Assembly (NCBI GenBank): GCA_945859605.1
Contig: OX243814.1
Coordinates: forward strand, 25,786,410 to 25,850,409
Direction: 5' to 3'
From: Lumbricus rubellus
Taxonomy: Eukaryota > Annelida > Clitellata > Crassiclitellata > Lumbricidae
Length of the DNA: 64,000 bases
The notes under the pieces were generated by a model. That model made no database searches. It had not been told where the DNA came from and saw only the letters and a program-made list of their open reading frames with translations. A program made the translations under genes and the position numbers. Positions 58,301 to 64,000 of this stretch are shown one piece after another. Numbering within the stretch: position 1 is the first letter of the stretch; every line of letters begins with the position of its first letter.

Positions 58301-59333
58301 GTTAGTGGTCTTTAGCAGATTTCTAATATCGTCCAGGTTTATCCGTAGCAGCATTGCTTCCCTGATGTCTGGCTTTCAACTATAGACCCATTGGTGTGCA
58401 TCATCTGGGTGTGGCATTGGTCTAGGTTTGACTTTATCAGAACTATGAGGAATGCGAGCTTGTCAAATTTGCAATAACCCCCTGCTATAGGAATTCATTC
58501 TGTTAGGTTGTAAGAGTCCTTCAGGGTGAGAATTGCCGGGGGTTGAAGTTTCAACCCCCAGTCCTTCTTAGAACCTTATAGTAAAGTCTGTTTCTCACAC
58601 CCCAATTCCAAGTTTATCATAGTACAACACCCCAGTTATTTTCCAAAATTCTCACACTTGAGCCCTTGATACGAGTCTTGCTTGATTGCTTGACGTGGCT
58701 CTACATAAATTAACGATTTAGATACGGTTACAAATAACATTATAAGAGTATTAAAGAAGTTACCGGTAGCGTGATACTAGAGGATGAAGGCGAGACTAAA
58801 AGAGATAAATAAGTCAAAACGCTGGACCTGTTTACATTTCTATTAAGAATTTGCTTTTGCATTAGCGTTCACTGTGCGGAGGCGTTTTGTGAGAAAGATT
58901 TAAGAGCACATTACTACGTGGCCTGCTAAGTCCATAGGCGTAGACGACTGAGTGCATTGTGGTGATTAATGGAGGGAAGTGAATATCAGCCAGAAGGATA
59001 ATGACAACGCTGAACTGGATGGAGATGATGGTGATGGATAGAGCGATGGGCTGAAGAGGAATAGCCCTGTGAAGAGTGGCCTCATTAGAAACACTATGCC
59101 GTCAGATGACAAATCATCTGAAGAAAAAGATGACATGTGCTACAGTGTAATCTACTACATGTATATATATAGAGTGCATCCGTCATTTAACATCGCTGAA
59201 AGTGCTCCAGCGGTAAAATAAATTGCTCTGCTGCTTCATTTGTCCAAATAATAGACAAGCATATTATCAATGTTTTAACGGTACTTGCCTCTAGTATTCC
59301 ACACTTGATTTCCGTCTCAAGAAAACTGTGATC
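30050..59333 (-). CDS. SCYL2: SCYL2-like pseudokinase with HEAT repeats (5' end outside window)
   Basis: SCY1-like proteins are catalytically weak or inactive kinases in clathrin-dependent trafficking. Visible exons (5'->3', - strand): 59333-59289, 57755-57600, 55750-55529, 54947-54831, 45302-45177, 44198-44022, 43387-43151, 41923-41791, 41366-41248, 40723-40617, 34414-34241, 33473-33355, 31799-31702, 31066-30881, 30166-30050. All junctions keep frame and give about 710 residues. The kinase half lacks HRD (HLN) and DFG (GFG) but keeps APE. HEAT-type helices follow (exons 5-10 here), then a Ser/Arg-rich tail. Exons to 40617 match SCYL2 order well. The tail exons are assigned by phase and strand only and could belong to another gene. 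The second homeobox gene lies antisense in the 40617-34414 intron. N-terminal kinase exons must lie right of the window. Confidence 0.75.
30881..31066 (-). CDS. SCYL2-like gene, tail exon
   Basis: It encodes [20 protein letters not shown], then [20 protein letters not shown], with a strong GTAAGT donor. The acceptor has two tandem AGs 3 bases apart (NAG-NAG), which could add or drop one Glu. 186 nt, phase 0 to 0. Confidence 0.6.
31702..31799 (-). CDS. SCYL2-like gene, tail exon
   Basis: It encodes [19 protein letters not shown] and [12 protein letters not shown], a Ser-rich, probably disordered segment. 98 nt, phase 1 to 0. Confidence 0.6.
32600..33125 (+). mobile_element. probable LINE remnant
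   Basis: Broken coding-like stretches ([39 protein letters not shown]) end with GGGCGTTGAGCCCTATGAT and a GAT run, as non-LTR 3' ends often do. A separate LINE-type tail (GTGAGGTCATTGTTAAGGCG, then CTATATAAATG) ends near 32445. Confidence 0.4.
33355..33473 (-). CDS. SCYL2-like gene, tail exon
   Basis: It encodes [20 protein letters not shown] and [16 protein letters not shown]. Phase 2 to 1, with a weak donor GTTTGT. The acceptor and phase match the exon ending at 34241. Confidence 0.5.
33711..33860 (-). repeat. dispersed repeat with TTTATATAGCGC start
   Basis: It begins AATTTATATAGCGCTCC, then 'ggcgctcccga', 'aacagttttaag' and 'cagagt' words that recur at 34738-35120 and 57280-57510. It is a short-repeat family whose reverse complement ends GGCGCTATATAAAT. 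Confidence 0.55.
34241..34414 (-). CDS. SCYL2-like gene, Ser-rich tail exon
   Basis: It encodes [20 protein letters not shown], then [20 protein letters not shown]. 174 nt, phase 2 to 2. Its acceptor phase fits the end of exon 40723-40617, giving [11 protein letters not shown], a short coiled-coil-like join. Confidence 0.6.
34620..34722. repeat. ATTC microsatellite
   Basis: Two blocks of (ATTC)n with a few substitutions. A similar tract lies at 33868-33918. Confidence 0.9.
34738..35125 (-). repeat. dispersed repeat with TTTATATAGCGC start
   Basis: A longer member of the family also seen at 33711 and 57280. It includes GAGTCAGAGTGGACCCTAGG and ATCCGTGGACTAACCACGGA. Probably a SINE or SINE-like element in reverse orientation. 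Confidence 0.5.
35403..35563 (+). promoter_or_regulatory. TCF/LEF-type site cluster upstream of homeobox copy B
   Basis: CTTTGAAG at 35403, CTTCAAAG at 35435 and CTTTGATA at 35556. The first two keep the order, orientation and roughly 32-35-bp spacing of copy A (24445 and 24480). TAATCC, an Otx-type core, lies at 35735-35740. Confidence 0.5.
35751..35758 (+). promoter_or_regulatory. TATA box of homeobox copy B
   Basis: TATAAATA, conserved in position and context with copy A. Start expected near 35780-35790. Confidence 0.7.
35955..36012 (+). other. 58-bp 5' UTR intron of homeobox copy B
   Basis: Donor ACG|GTAAGA, acceptor CATTTAG|, ending 9 bases before the ATG, as in copy A but 8 bases shorter. 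Confidence 0.7.
36022..36930 (+). CDS. divergent homeobox transcription factor, copy B
   Basis: A single coding exon of 302 codons, paralogous to copy A along its whole length. The homeodomain (about 231-291) differs from copy A at one residue (GAFSHG versus GAFYHG) and has the same oddities: Asp at position 51, Lys at 47, one extra loop residue. The eh1-like motif reads FHIRDPL, so the key Ser is changed to His. The stop codon is one codon later than in copy A (TTTAA versus TTCAATGA). It lies antisense inside an intron of the SCYL2-like gene. Both frames are intact, which argues for function in each copy. Additional copies outside the window are possible. Confidence 0.85.
   Translation: MLHPHCSSNLSLSDSLAASTLPSHPNSCRPTLTSRQNPHSSYYNQTNTCFPSHTWSGVSSCDYTPANLPSSCITPKSGLRDISNFPSWDSSNHSALLLHGSHNQTNLPSCSYANQSCCDANHSSTLSELSCSYRPMLSSNQVNSLSYTASDISGRNQRHSYSTNYLNYPSSSASDNVRCTEFHQSILPSCARLFHIRDPLSSKFNGTTSQQDPTSMSATKNSTAEDFHPVQPIKRTRKSKKSIEVLEGAFSHGNTYPDRNCCDHLAEELGLTSKQVWKWFVDRRRKERKLLRGSVERKPVVQ
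37340..38880. repeat. ~180-200-bp satellite, about 7 units
   Basis: Units share CACATGCTTTGGAGTTACAT, 'gcatgttattgtgaatgtgg', 'attctttgtaatagttctat' and 'cagcttaagacattattcat'. Restarts occur near 37627, 37828, 38029, 38226, 38407 and 38588. The first unit is split by the SINE at 37385. It fills the intron side just after homeobox copy B. Confidence 0.8.
37385..37602 (+). mobile_element. tRNA-derived SINE, young copy
   Basis: It has the same A and B boxes and the same GGGGCGCTATAACAAGTGC tail as 27519, with only a few differences. It is inserted in the first satellite unit, since 'atttacatttctataacgcattt' before it matches later units. Confidence 0.85.
38881..39538. other. SCYL2 intron segment
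   Basis: Apart from short CATC/GATG runs (about 39065-39105 and 39515-39545) I see nothing here. Confidence 0.4.
39547..40166. mobile_element. hAT-like MITE with AAGTAAAAGTA subrepeats
   Basis: The 620-bp element starts CAGTGTTGTTGAAAGTA and ends GTTGCTGTACAACACTG. The flanks TGAATGAA (39539-39546, 40167-40174) are identical, though they lie in a TGAATGGA microsatellite. Dense AAGTAAAAGTA / TACTTTTACTT words near both ends form long inverted arms. Confidence 0.75.
40167..40615. repeat. GGAT and CATC tetranucleotide microsatellites
   Basis: (GATG)n at about 40170-40230 and (CATC)n with many substitutions at about 40325-40605. The second starts just past the end of the 40723-40617 exon. Confidence 0.9.
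40617..40723 (-). CDS. SCYL2-like gene, exon 10 in view
   Basis: It encodes [20 protein letters not shown] then [14 protein letters not shown], matching the QF-x-x-F helix near the end of the SCYL2 HEAT region. The donor AAG|GTTGGA gives phase 2. If not spliced, a TAG follows four codons later at 40606-40604. Confidence 0.75.
41248..41366 (-). CDS. SCYL2-like gene, exon 9 in view
   Basis: It encodes [20 protein letters not shown] then [11 protein letters not shown], closely following the GIY...KLGIT...LAxKVLPHLIPL segment of SCYL2. 119 nt, phase 1 to 0. Confidence 0.85.
41791..41923 (-). CDS. SCYL2-like gene, exon 8 in view
   Basis: It encodes [20 protein letters not shown] and [11 protein letters not shown], a HEAT helix pair that matches the LxYLDKWxxLDxILPFL part of SCYL2. 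133 nt, phase 0 to 1. Confidence 0.85.
41950..42662. repeat. 26-bp minisatellite
   Basis: About 27 copies of GTTATAAGTCTCAAAGCACT plus TGTGGG(T/C) lie in the intron between SCYL2 exons 43151 and 41923. Most copies differ at one or two positions, so the array is fairly young. Confidence 0.95.
42931..43178. repeat. recent 124-bp tandem duplication across an exon end
   Basis: 42931-43054 and 43055-43178 are almost identical (one C/T difference seen). The unit contains the last 28 bases of the SCYL2 exon at 43151, its splice donor, and about 96 bases of intron. Confidence 0.9.
43151..43387 (-). CDS. SCYL2-like gene, exon 7 in view
   Basis: It encodes [33 protein letters not shown] and [12 protein letters not shown], matching SCYL2 HEAT helices (LLxxxPxxEIxxxVLPMVYxALE). 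237 nt, phase 0 to 0. The 3' end is tandemly duplicated downstream. Confidence 0.85.
44022..44198 (-). CDS. SCYL2-like gene, exon 6 in view
   Basis: It encodes [20 protein letters not shown] and [20 protein letters not shown], equivalent to RILPxLxxEFxxxxMVPFVLPNVLLI in SCYL2. 177 nt, phase 0 to 0. Confidence 0.85.
44503..44716 (-). mobile_element. tRNA-derived SINE
   Basis: A reverse copy of the family at 27519/37385: tail (GCACTTGTTATAGCGCCCC in reverse), then B box GGATTCGAACC and A box at the right end (CACCACTACACCACCGCG). It lies in a SCYL2 intron. Confidence 0.85.
44998..45107. mobile_element. 110-bp mariner-type MITE
   Basis: The inverted ends CAGGGTGGGCCATTAAAAAG and the reverse CTTTTTCATGGCCCACCCTG are flanked by TA on both sides (44996-44997, 45108-45109), as in Tc1/mariner elements. 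A related fragment is near 60258-60310. Confidence 0.85.
45177..45302 (-). CDS. SCYL2-like gene, exon 5 in view
   Basis: It encodes [20 protein letters not shown] and [18 protein letters not shown], matching TLQYFDxLFQRDNLQKSQFF in SCYL2. 126 nt, phase 0 to 0. Confidence 0.85.
45490..47442. mobile_element. Mutator-like foldback element with 9-bp target duplication
   Basis: The 1953-bp element is flanked by a perfect 9-bp repeat ATTTCGTAT (45481-45489, 47443-47451). Its ends are inverted (GGTGACCCGTCATAATAGCC against GGCACCCCGTCATAATAGCC) and continue as ~170-bp arms built of repeated AGCCCCGTCAAAA modules. A 9-bp duplication and long arms are typical of MULE/foldback elements. No transposase was seen; the centre is a minisatellite. 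Confidence 0.85.
45850..46960. repeat. minisatellite with ~66-bp unit and ~133-bp higher order
   Basis: Two alternating units, TAGAAGCTGGATGAATGATA-type and TAGAAGCTGGATGGATGATC-type, each about 65-67 bp, repeat about eight times as pairs inside the Mutator-like element. Confidence 0.85.
47880..48135 (-). pseudogene. LINE reverse-transcriptase C-terminal fragment
   Basis: The - strand encodes [20 protein letters not shown] and then [20 protein letters not shown], with [12 protein letters not shown] further on. This resembles the WLRRIxGxxRxDRIRN tail of non-LTR retrotransposons, with frame damage. It lies in a SCYL2 intron. Confidence 0.6.
48662..48698. repeat. TA dinucleotide repeat
   Basis: Pure (TA)n run. 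Confidence 0.9.
50395..50640. repeat. GACAGA-type microsatellite
   Basis: About 245 bases of AGAGACAGA steps. The many open frames over it are artefacts of low complexity. Confidence 0.95.
50908..50976. repeat. TG dinucleotide repeat
   Basis: Nearly pure (TG)n of about 65 bases. Confidence 0.95.
52208..52268. repeat. CGGT / CGGA tetranucleotide repeat
   Basis: (TCGG)n followed by (ACGG)n and a G run. Confidence 0.9.
52660..52945. repeat. AT-rich dinucleotide repeats
   Basis: Several TATATA blocks and a (CA)n run followed by (TA)n near 52885-52945. The frames over it are not coding. Confidence 0.9.
53540..53985 (+). pseudogene. LINE reverse-transcriptase tail, tandemly duplicated
   Basis: The + strand reads [14 protein letters not shown] words, [20 protein letters not shown] and [13 protein letters not shown], the zinc-knuckle-region tail of RTE/CR1-type LINEs. 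The ~195-bp 3' part (from 'gcgacaccctactaaaa') occurs twice in tandem at about 53588 and 53787. Both copies have stops and frameshifts. Confidence 0.7.
54831..54947 (-). CDS. SCYL2-like gene, exon 4 in view
   Basis: It encodes [20 protein letters not shown] then [17 protein letters not shown], the end of the kinase C-lobe (PEELREHVKLLLNVxPxxRP in SCYL2). 117 nt, phase 0 to 0. Confidence 0.8.
55005..55160 (+). pseudogene. LINE 3' end fragment
   Basis: It reads [20 protein letters not shown] then [20 protein letters not shown], a common non-LTR retrotransposon C-terminus, followed by a GAACA-rich tail. Confidence 0.65.
55366..55393. repeat. TA dinucleotide repeat
   Basis: Pure (TA)n run. Confidence 0.9.
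55529..55750 (-). CDS. SCYL2-like gene, exon 3 in view (kinase activation-segment region)
   Basis: It encodes [20 protein letters not shown] and [20 protein letters not shown], matching PEYLAPEY and ASDMYSLGxVMYAVFNKGKP of SCYL2. The APE motif is intact. 222 nt, phase 0 to 0. Confidence 0.9.
56449..56643. mobile_element. MITE-like repeat, copy 2
   Basis: The same sequence as 68-261 with about 15-20 differences. The right end is damaged (AAAACCCATG). Confidence 0.5.
56765..57075 (-). mobile_element. tRNA-derived SINE, second family
   Basis: On the - strand the head reads GTGGTCGAGTGGGTTGTAGC (A box) and GGTTCGATTCCC (B box). It is followed by a ~220-bp body with 'gttaagcccgaa' and a 3' end near ATTTATGTAGCGCC. 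The acceptor stem does not pair, so it is not a working tRNA. Confidence 0.65.
57280..57510 (-). repeat. dispersed repeat with TTTATATAGCGC start
   Basis: The same family as 33711 and 34738: AATTTATATAGCGCATC and then 'agaaggaacggctctgcatt'. It lies in a SCYL2 intron next to an ATCGATCGAT palindrome (57240-57270). Confidence 0.55.
57600..57755 (-). CDS. SCYL2-like gene, exon 2 in view (pseudokinase core)
   Basis: It encodes [20 protein letters not shown] then [12 protein letters not shown]. This aligns with VSEGLSFLHxxxxMVHGNITPEN and WKIMGFDF of SCYL2. The catalytic-loop HRD is HLN and DFG is GFG, as expected of a pseudokinase. 156 nt, phase 0 to 0. Confidence 0.9.
57790..58160. repeat. degenerate ~19-bp minisatellite
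   Basis: Diverged copies of CTATGACGTTAACATCTGA lie in the SCYL2 intron just upstream (5' on - strand) of the exon at 57755. Confidence 0.85.
59289..59333 (-). CDS. SCYL2-like gene, exon 1 in view
   Basis: A 45-nt exon encodes [15 protein letters not shown], matching KLYDVEIKYGLLQ just before the catalytic-loop exon of SCYL2. The donor is GAG|GCAAGT, the consensus of GC-AG introns. Phase 0 to 0. Confidence 0.75.
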
Positions 59334-61900
59334 CTTCAAGAAAAAAGAAGAAAATCATTTTACTGTAGGCTAGGCCTATAATATTTATCAAGACTTCTGA
59401 AGATGCAGGCTTTTTATAACGAAGTTACACGTTACCATATAATGATATATATTATATACATACATATATATTATATACCATATTAAATAAATAAATAAAT
59501 ATTTATATACCCTATTCAAATAAAAACAATTATTTCTCACATTTGCACTCTTCAAGCTCTCTACTCAGGAGCGCTCCAGACTACAACGCGGACACTGCGT
59601 CGGAGTTTTACACCGAAATTGTCGAAGCGCACGAGGAATTGCGAGTGAAGGGCTTGGTCAAGATCCCTACGCGGCGGTTTGAGGTGGATTTGAATCTGGA
59701 ACTCTCCGGCTCCAATACACCGAATCTACCACTGCATCACCGCGACCCACGGTTAATTAATTACCCTTCCGCTCAGTGCATGCATGCAATTTGTTGTCAT
59801 GATACACATGCTTGAATTAGCTTAATTTTAAATCCACTGTGACAAATTGGCAAGATAACAGTCGAAAAGGACGGAAAGATGGAACTACTAAGAATTCCAA
59901 CCTAAACTCTATTTTTCCTATAATAATTATTGTTGATGTAGGTCTCTGTGCAGTCGGCTTTATCTATTCGCATGAATTGATAATTGAGAACAACATGATG
60001 CTCGAGGGAGAATGCTGACATGATGAACAGGTGCACGCCCTACAATCGCCTAATATTCGTCGTCTATACCTCACCATTTTCACTGCAATGGATATATTCT
60101 CCTGGGACTGTTGATTCGATTATAGCTGCTCCTTGAGCCATCGTGAATTAGTTAGTGAATTACTTTTACTAACCTTGCCTTATTTTTGGCTTTCAAGATT
60201 CTCAAAGGTTAAAAATAATTTATAGGCCTATTGTACATCTTTTTATGGATGGGTCTAAAGAGTGGGCCAAAAAGTACATCCTGCGGTTTTTGCCTATATC
60301 TTTGTCCAAGTTAATAATTTGTGAAAATAATTTCATAGGTTTAAAGACAATAATTATTCATATGTACGTACAATAGCCAAATGCTATCAAAATATTTCAA
60401 ACCGTAGAAAATCTATAACGTTTAATGTCATGAGATTTCTTGTCATGAGATTGTTTATATATAGAGGTGAAATTGCGAACATCAATATCATATGTGCAAT
60501 AGTATCTTGGAAATACAACATACTCAGTGCATTGTGACCTCAAGTTTTAAGTGCTGTCAATGCCTGACATCAGTGACTAAATTCCAAATCGTCGCACCAA
60601 TAGTATTTTGGCATTGACATACTTTATACCGGTAGTTCGTACCATTTGATCTTATGTATACGCGGCTTTCCAAGCTTTCTCCTCCTCAACGAAACCCTCC
60701 TTAGCAGCTGGTCTGTCTCCTCTCTCTCTGGTCTCTCTGCAACTGAACTTAGACACTCTAGGCCTATAAGTCTTAGTATTAATCAGTTAACTTAAAAAGC
60801 AAGCAATTTCAATTTCTTTTGTCCGACGAATCGCATATATACCTTTGCGAGAGTCACAGTATATCTAATGTAAGCTTATACGTCGATGTATCCAGTCATT
60901 TAATTCACTTCCTGACAAGCATCGCTTCTATCTAAGAGGCGCAGGTTTCATGACGAAATTGCACAGGTTTATCTACCATGCAGACCGACAGCAATAACCT
61001 ACAACCTCATGAGACTATACGGACTACACGGTCACACACACGATGGAACAATGAATCTCAGAAGCAACGCGGCGCTATATAAATCAGCTAAGATGCCAGA
61101 AATGAAGGCTATTGCTACGGCTGTTTCGTCAAACCACGTAAGTTGATATAATCCAGTCTTCGCCTTGACAATTTGGCACTGACTTGACGGACGAGGAAGT
61201 AAAGCCCTGCCAAAGAAGTAAAGTCCTAGGTGCCAGAGGGAAACATCTAGAACGTCACTCAACGCAAAGCGACAGAGTCTTAGTGAAGTGTTTTCTCTGA
61301 TCTCCTGCATTAGCCGTCTAGGCCTATATGTTGAAGTGGATTTGATGGAATGCGTCACGTCAACGCATGCAGCGACTTTCAAAGCGACAGAAATATACAC
61401 CATTACTGGTCCATACTTGTAAGAATTTGTTTAACCTTATTAACGTATATATATATATGTATAATAATTTTATATATATATAGGCCCTACATACATGCAC
61501 GTATATATGATGCCTATAATAATATATAAGCTTACGCAATAATGGTGCGCATCCGAAAACAATGATATTATGTGCACACTGTAGGCCTGTAGGCCTATAT
61601 TGTGTATATTATTACATGTAGCCTACGTACGTATTACGTAACACTGCGTAGTATTTTTTTATAACTTTAAATAAATATTAATGCGCGAGATTCAATAGGT
61701 TATTTATCCACTTTAAATAAGAAAAACAAACCAATTGTTTGTATCAACAATTGTTTTCCTTACTTTATTCTCTTTGTTACTTTATTTCCTTTTTATTTAC
61801 TGTAATACTGTTGGGCTGGTGTCAGGACTCAGGAAGGGCATCCGGCCAGGCCATAAAAACTCAAGGAAATAACCTCCACCACCACCCCCCACCATAAATT
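59334..61900. other. SCYL2 intron, probably
   Basis: It holds the SINE copy below, a mariner-MITE fragment (about 60258-60310), TA runs (about 61445-61485) and a LINE-type motif GGAAGGGCATCCGGCCAGG near 61835. The missing SCYL2 N-terminal exons were looked for and not found here. Confidence 0.4.
59548..59748 (-). mobile_element. tRNA-derived SINE, diverged copy
   Basis: A reverse-orientation copy of the 27519 family: 'cttcaagctctctactcag' tail side, 'gcggacactgcgtcggagtt' body and a decayed B box near 59690. Confidence 0.65.
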
Positions 61901-61989
61901 CTTGGCTACGCCACTGCACGCGTTGCATTCACGATCTTATATACAACTAGCTGAACCCGGCCACGCGTTGCTGTGGCAGAAAAGACCGT

Positions 61990-62200
61990 CCTCTGCCTCC
62001 AATCCTCCCCTCTCTCCCACTCCTCCCCCTCTCTCCCCTCCCCCTCTCTTCCCCGCCCCATCCCCCTCTCCCCTCCCCTTCCCCTCCCATCCCCTCCCTC
62101 CCCTTCTCCTCCCTCCCCTCTCCTCCCCCTCCCCTCCTTCTCCTCCCCTCCCCCTACATCCTCCATCTCTCCTCTCCCTTTTCGTCCCGCTCCTTCCTTT
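61990..62200. repeat. CCCTCC pyrimidine tract
   Basis: About 200 bases of CCTCCC/CTCCTC on the + strand. The opposite-sense block follows at 62740. Confidence 0.9.
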
Positions 62201-62739
62201 CCTTTCCTCCCTCACACCGTCCCTTTCCGACACGGGCCGACAGCGACGCGGAACAGAGCGACGCGGAACATCAAAAAGGCCGCAATCGAATGTGTTGAAA
62301 TGCGCTACATAAACGGAACACAATTGAACCACCATTTGAAACGCGCCCGAAGCAAATCCTATCGACGGGCGTAAAAGCGTGGAATTTGCAGAAAGAAAAA
62401 TAACTTTCACTTCGATTTGACCGATTCCGAGTTAAAATTCAAAGCGTCCATAAAAAAATAACTTTCACTTCGATTCCACCGATTCTGAGTTGAAATTCAA
62501 ACCGTCCATTTGATTTGCAAAAAATAGGTCGCGTTTCAAAATGGTGGTTCCGCAAGGTTCATATAGCGCATATTCAACCCGGAATCGGTGGAATCGAAGT
62601 GAAAGTTGTTTCTTTTTGTAAAAGATTTTAAGAAAAAAGCATTATGCAAACCCGCGCCTATATTAACGAAACGTTTTGCTGCAATTTTGAAAAGAATCGG
62701 TCCATGACTTACCGAGATCTTTGGTGCGAAAGATTCGTG

Positions 62740-63099
62740 CGAGGGGAGGGTGAAGAAGAGAGGGAGAGGGGGAGGGGGAGAAGGAGGGGAGGGGTAGGGG
62801 TAGGGGGTGGGAGTGGGGGTTGAGGGTGGGGGTGGGGTGGAGGAGGGGGAGGGGGAGGAGAGGGGGAGGGGTAGGGGTAGGGGTAGGGGAGGGAGGGAGG
62901 GGGAGGGGGAGGGGGGGGGAGGGGGAGGGGGAGGGGGAGGGGGAGGAGGAGGGGAGGGGGAGGGGGAGGGGGAGGGGGAGGGGAGAAGGAGGGGGGAGGG
63001 GGAGGGGGAGGGAGGGGGGAGGGGAGGGGGAGGGGGAGGGGAGGGGAGGGGAGGGGGGGGGGAGGGGGAGGGGAGGGGAGGGGAGGGGGAGGGGGAGGG

Positions 63100-63131
<32 letters not shown>

Positions 63132-63345
63132 AGGGGGGGGGGGAGGGGAGGGGGGGGGGGGGGGGGAGGGGGAGGGGGAGGGGGAGGGGGAGGGGGAGGG
63201 GGAGGGGGGGGGGGGGGGGGAGGGGGGAGAGGAGGGGGGGGGGAGGGGGGAGGGGGAGGGGGAGGGGGAGGGGGAGGGGGCGGGGGCGGGAGGGAGGGGG
63301 AGGGGGAGGGGGCGGGGGCGGGGCGGGGGGAGGGGGAGGGGGCCT
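62740..63345. repeat. GGGGAG polypurine tract
   Basis: About 600 bases almost wholly of GGGGAG/GGGGGA on the + strand, with runs of 10 to 20 G. All long frames over it (poly-Pro, Gly-Glu) are low-complexity artefacts. Confidence 0.95.
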
Positions 63346-64000
63346 CCCTCACACCGTCCCTTACTGACAGCGGATAAAGCCCAAGAATGTTGATATAAAC
63401 CGCTTTCGTAATGAAAATTATTAGGCCTATGCGACTCGCTTATGACGTCAGGGCAGGCGACCTCATTCATGTTTCGTCACTGTGTTTCCAGTCAAGACGA
63501 TTCAGAAATTTTGAAACCGTGAGGTTTGGTTGAAATTGCAAATGGCGGGCGAACGTATTGCAAAGTTCACTTTTTGTGGAAAAGCTTGCGTTTTTTCGTG
63601 GGAAAAAAATCTTAAGACACGGTTATATTTTAATGGAAGGTTTTGGTAAATTTTCACAACAATCGGTGCGTAACTTTGCTAGAAAAATAATTACGAACTA
63701 TTGGAAAGTTTCATTTTTATTTATATAGATTAGGTAAAATAATCAGAATAATTAGACTAAGTGTGCACTGTGCATGGTTTTTAAATTGGTCAAACTGTCT
63801 GCATATACGCAGTCCACGTAGACTGTGGCTTCGTGGTAGACACCGCATGTCTTGTTGTGCAGTCTTGATTACTAATGCGGATCTATTGTCGGCCATCAAG
63901 CGAGCCTGTCAACCTGTGTCATGGCTGTCAGATTATTATGTCAGAAGAAGCCATACGGTAAGTATAAGAAGCACATATTGGATAACTGCGATGATGATGA
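63346..64000. other. right edge of window
   Basis: End of the composite repeat and unassigned sequence. No exon was seen. Confidence 0.35.

Larger units (their letters stand above)
61945..63730. mobile_element. composite repeat with CTAGCTGAACCCGGCCACGC start
   Basis: It begins ACAACTAGCTGAACCCGG and CACGCGTTGCTGTGGC, a start common to many invertebrate interspersed repeats, and ends TTTTATTTATATAGATTA. It contains a C-rich block, an inverted-repeat core (62290-62570), a G-rich block, and a direct repeat CCTCCCTCACACCGTCCCTT (62207 and 63342). It may be two nested copies. Confidence 0.5.

Noticed and set aside
60060..60132. - strand start-like exon MAQGAAIIESTVPGEYIHCS with GTGAGG donor
   Set aside because: The sequence and phase do not fit the SCYL2 N-terminal region and no partner exon was found.
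62663..63470. Poly-Pro and Gly/Glu open frames up to 253 codons
   Set aside because: They derive from the GGGGAG tract read in several frames on both strands.

Overview
This is eukaryotic, AT-rich, intron- and repeat-dense DNA, most likely from an echinoderm. I infer this from three things: very frequent TAGGCCTA/TAGCCTA words, an F-type-lectin receptor phosphatase, and a tandem pair of divergent homeobox genes whose shared promoter is rich in TCF/LEF-type sites. No search was possible. All gene models come from reading splice sites and checking reading phase by eye. Most long open frames in the window are shadows of repeats.

Left part (1-18.2 kb). A last exon of a + strand gene (409-689) ends near 950 and converges on a complete 21-coding-exon gene on the - strand (18165 back to 1865, about 897 codons). 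That gene is a receptor-type protein tyrosine phosphatase (RPTP): signal peptide, F-type-lectin-like domain, Thr-rich stalk, one membrane helix, a first phosphatase domain D1 with the catalytic Cys/Arg kept but other motifs altered, and a degenerate second domain D2. All 20 splice junctions keep frame.

Middle (24.3-37 kb). Two + strand paralogous homeobox genes (CDS 25069-25974 and 36022-36930) lie about 11 kb apart. They share a TATA promoter, TCF-like sites and a tiny intron just before the ATG. They resemble in organisation the Pmar1/Phb type of paired-class repressor of echinoderms, which is inference. The paralogs differ by several 6-bp in-frame indels, and these coincide with the TAGGCCTA word.

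Right part (30-59.3 kb). A SCYL2-like pseudokinase/HEAT-repeat gene lies on the - strand. Fifteen exons are visible; the 5' end is beyond the window. The second homeobox copy sits antisense inside one of its introns.

Between the genes are tRNA-derived SINEs, LINE 3' tails, hAT and mariner-type MITEs, a 1.95-kb Mutator-like foldback element with a perfect 9-bp target duplication, several minisatellites, a ~200-bp satellite, and a 600-bp G-rich polypurine tract near the right end.
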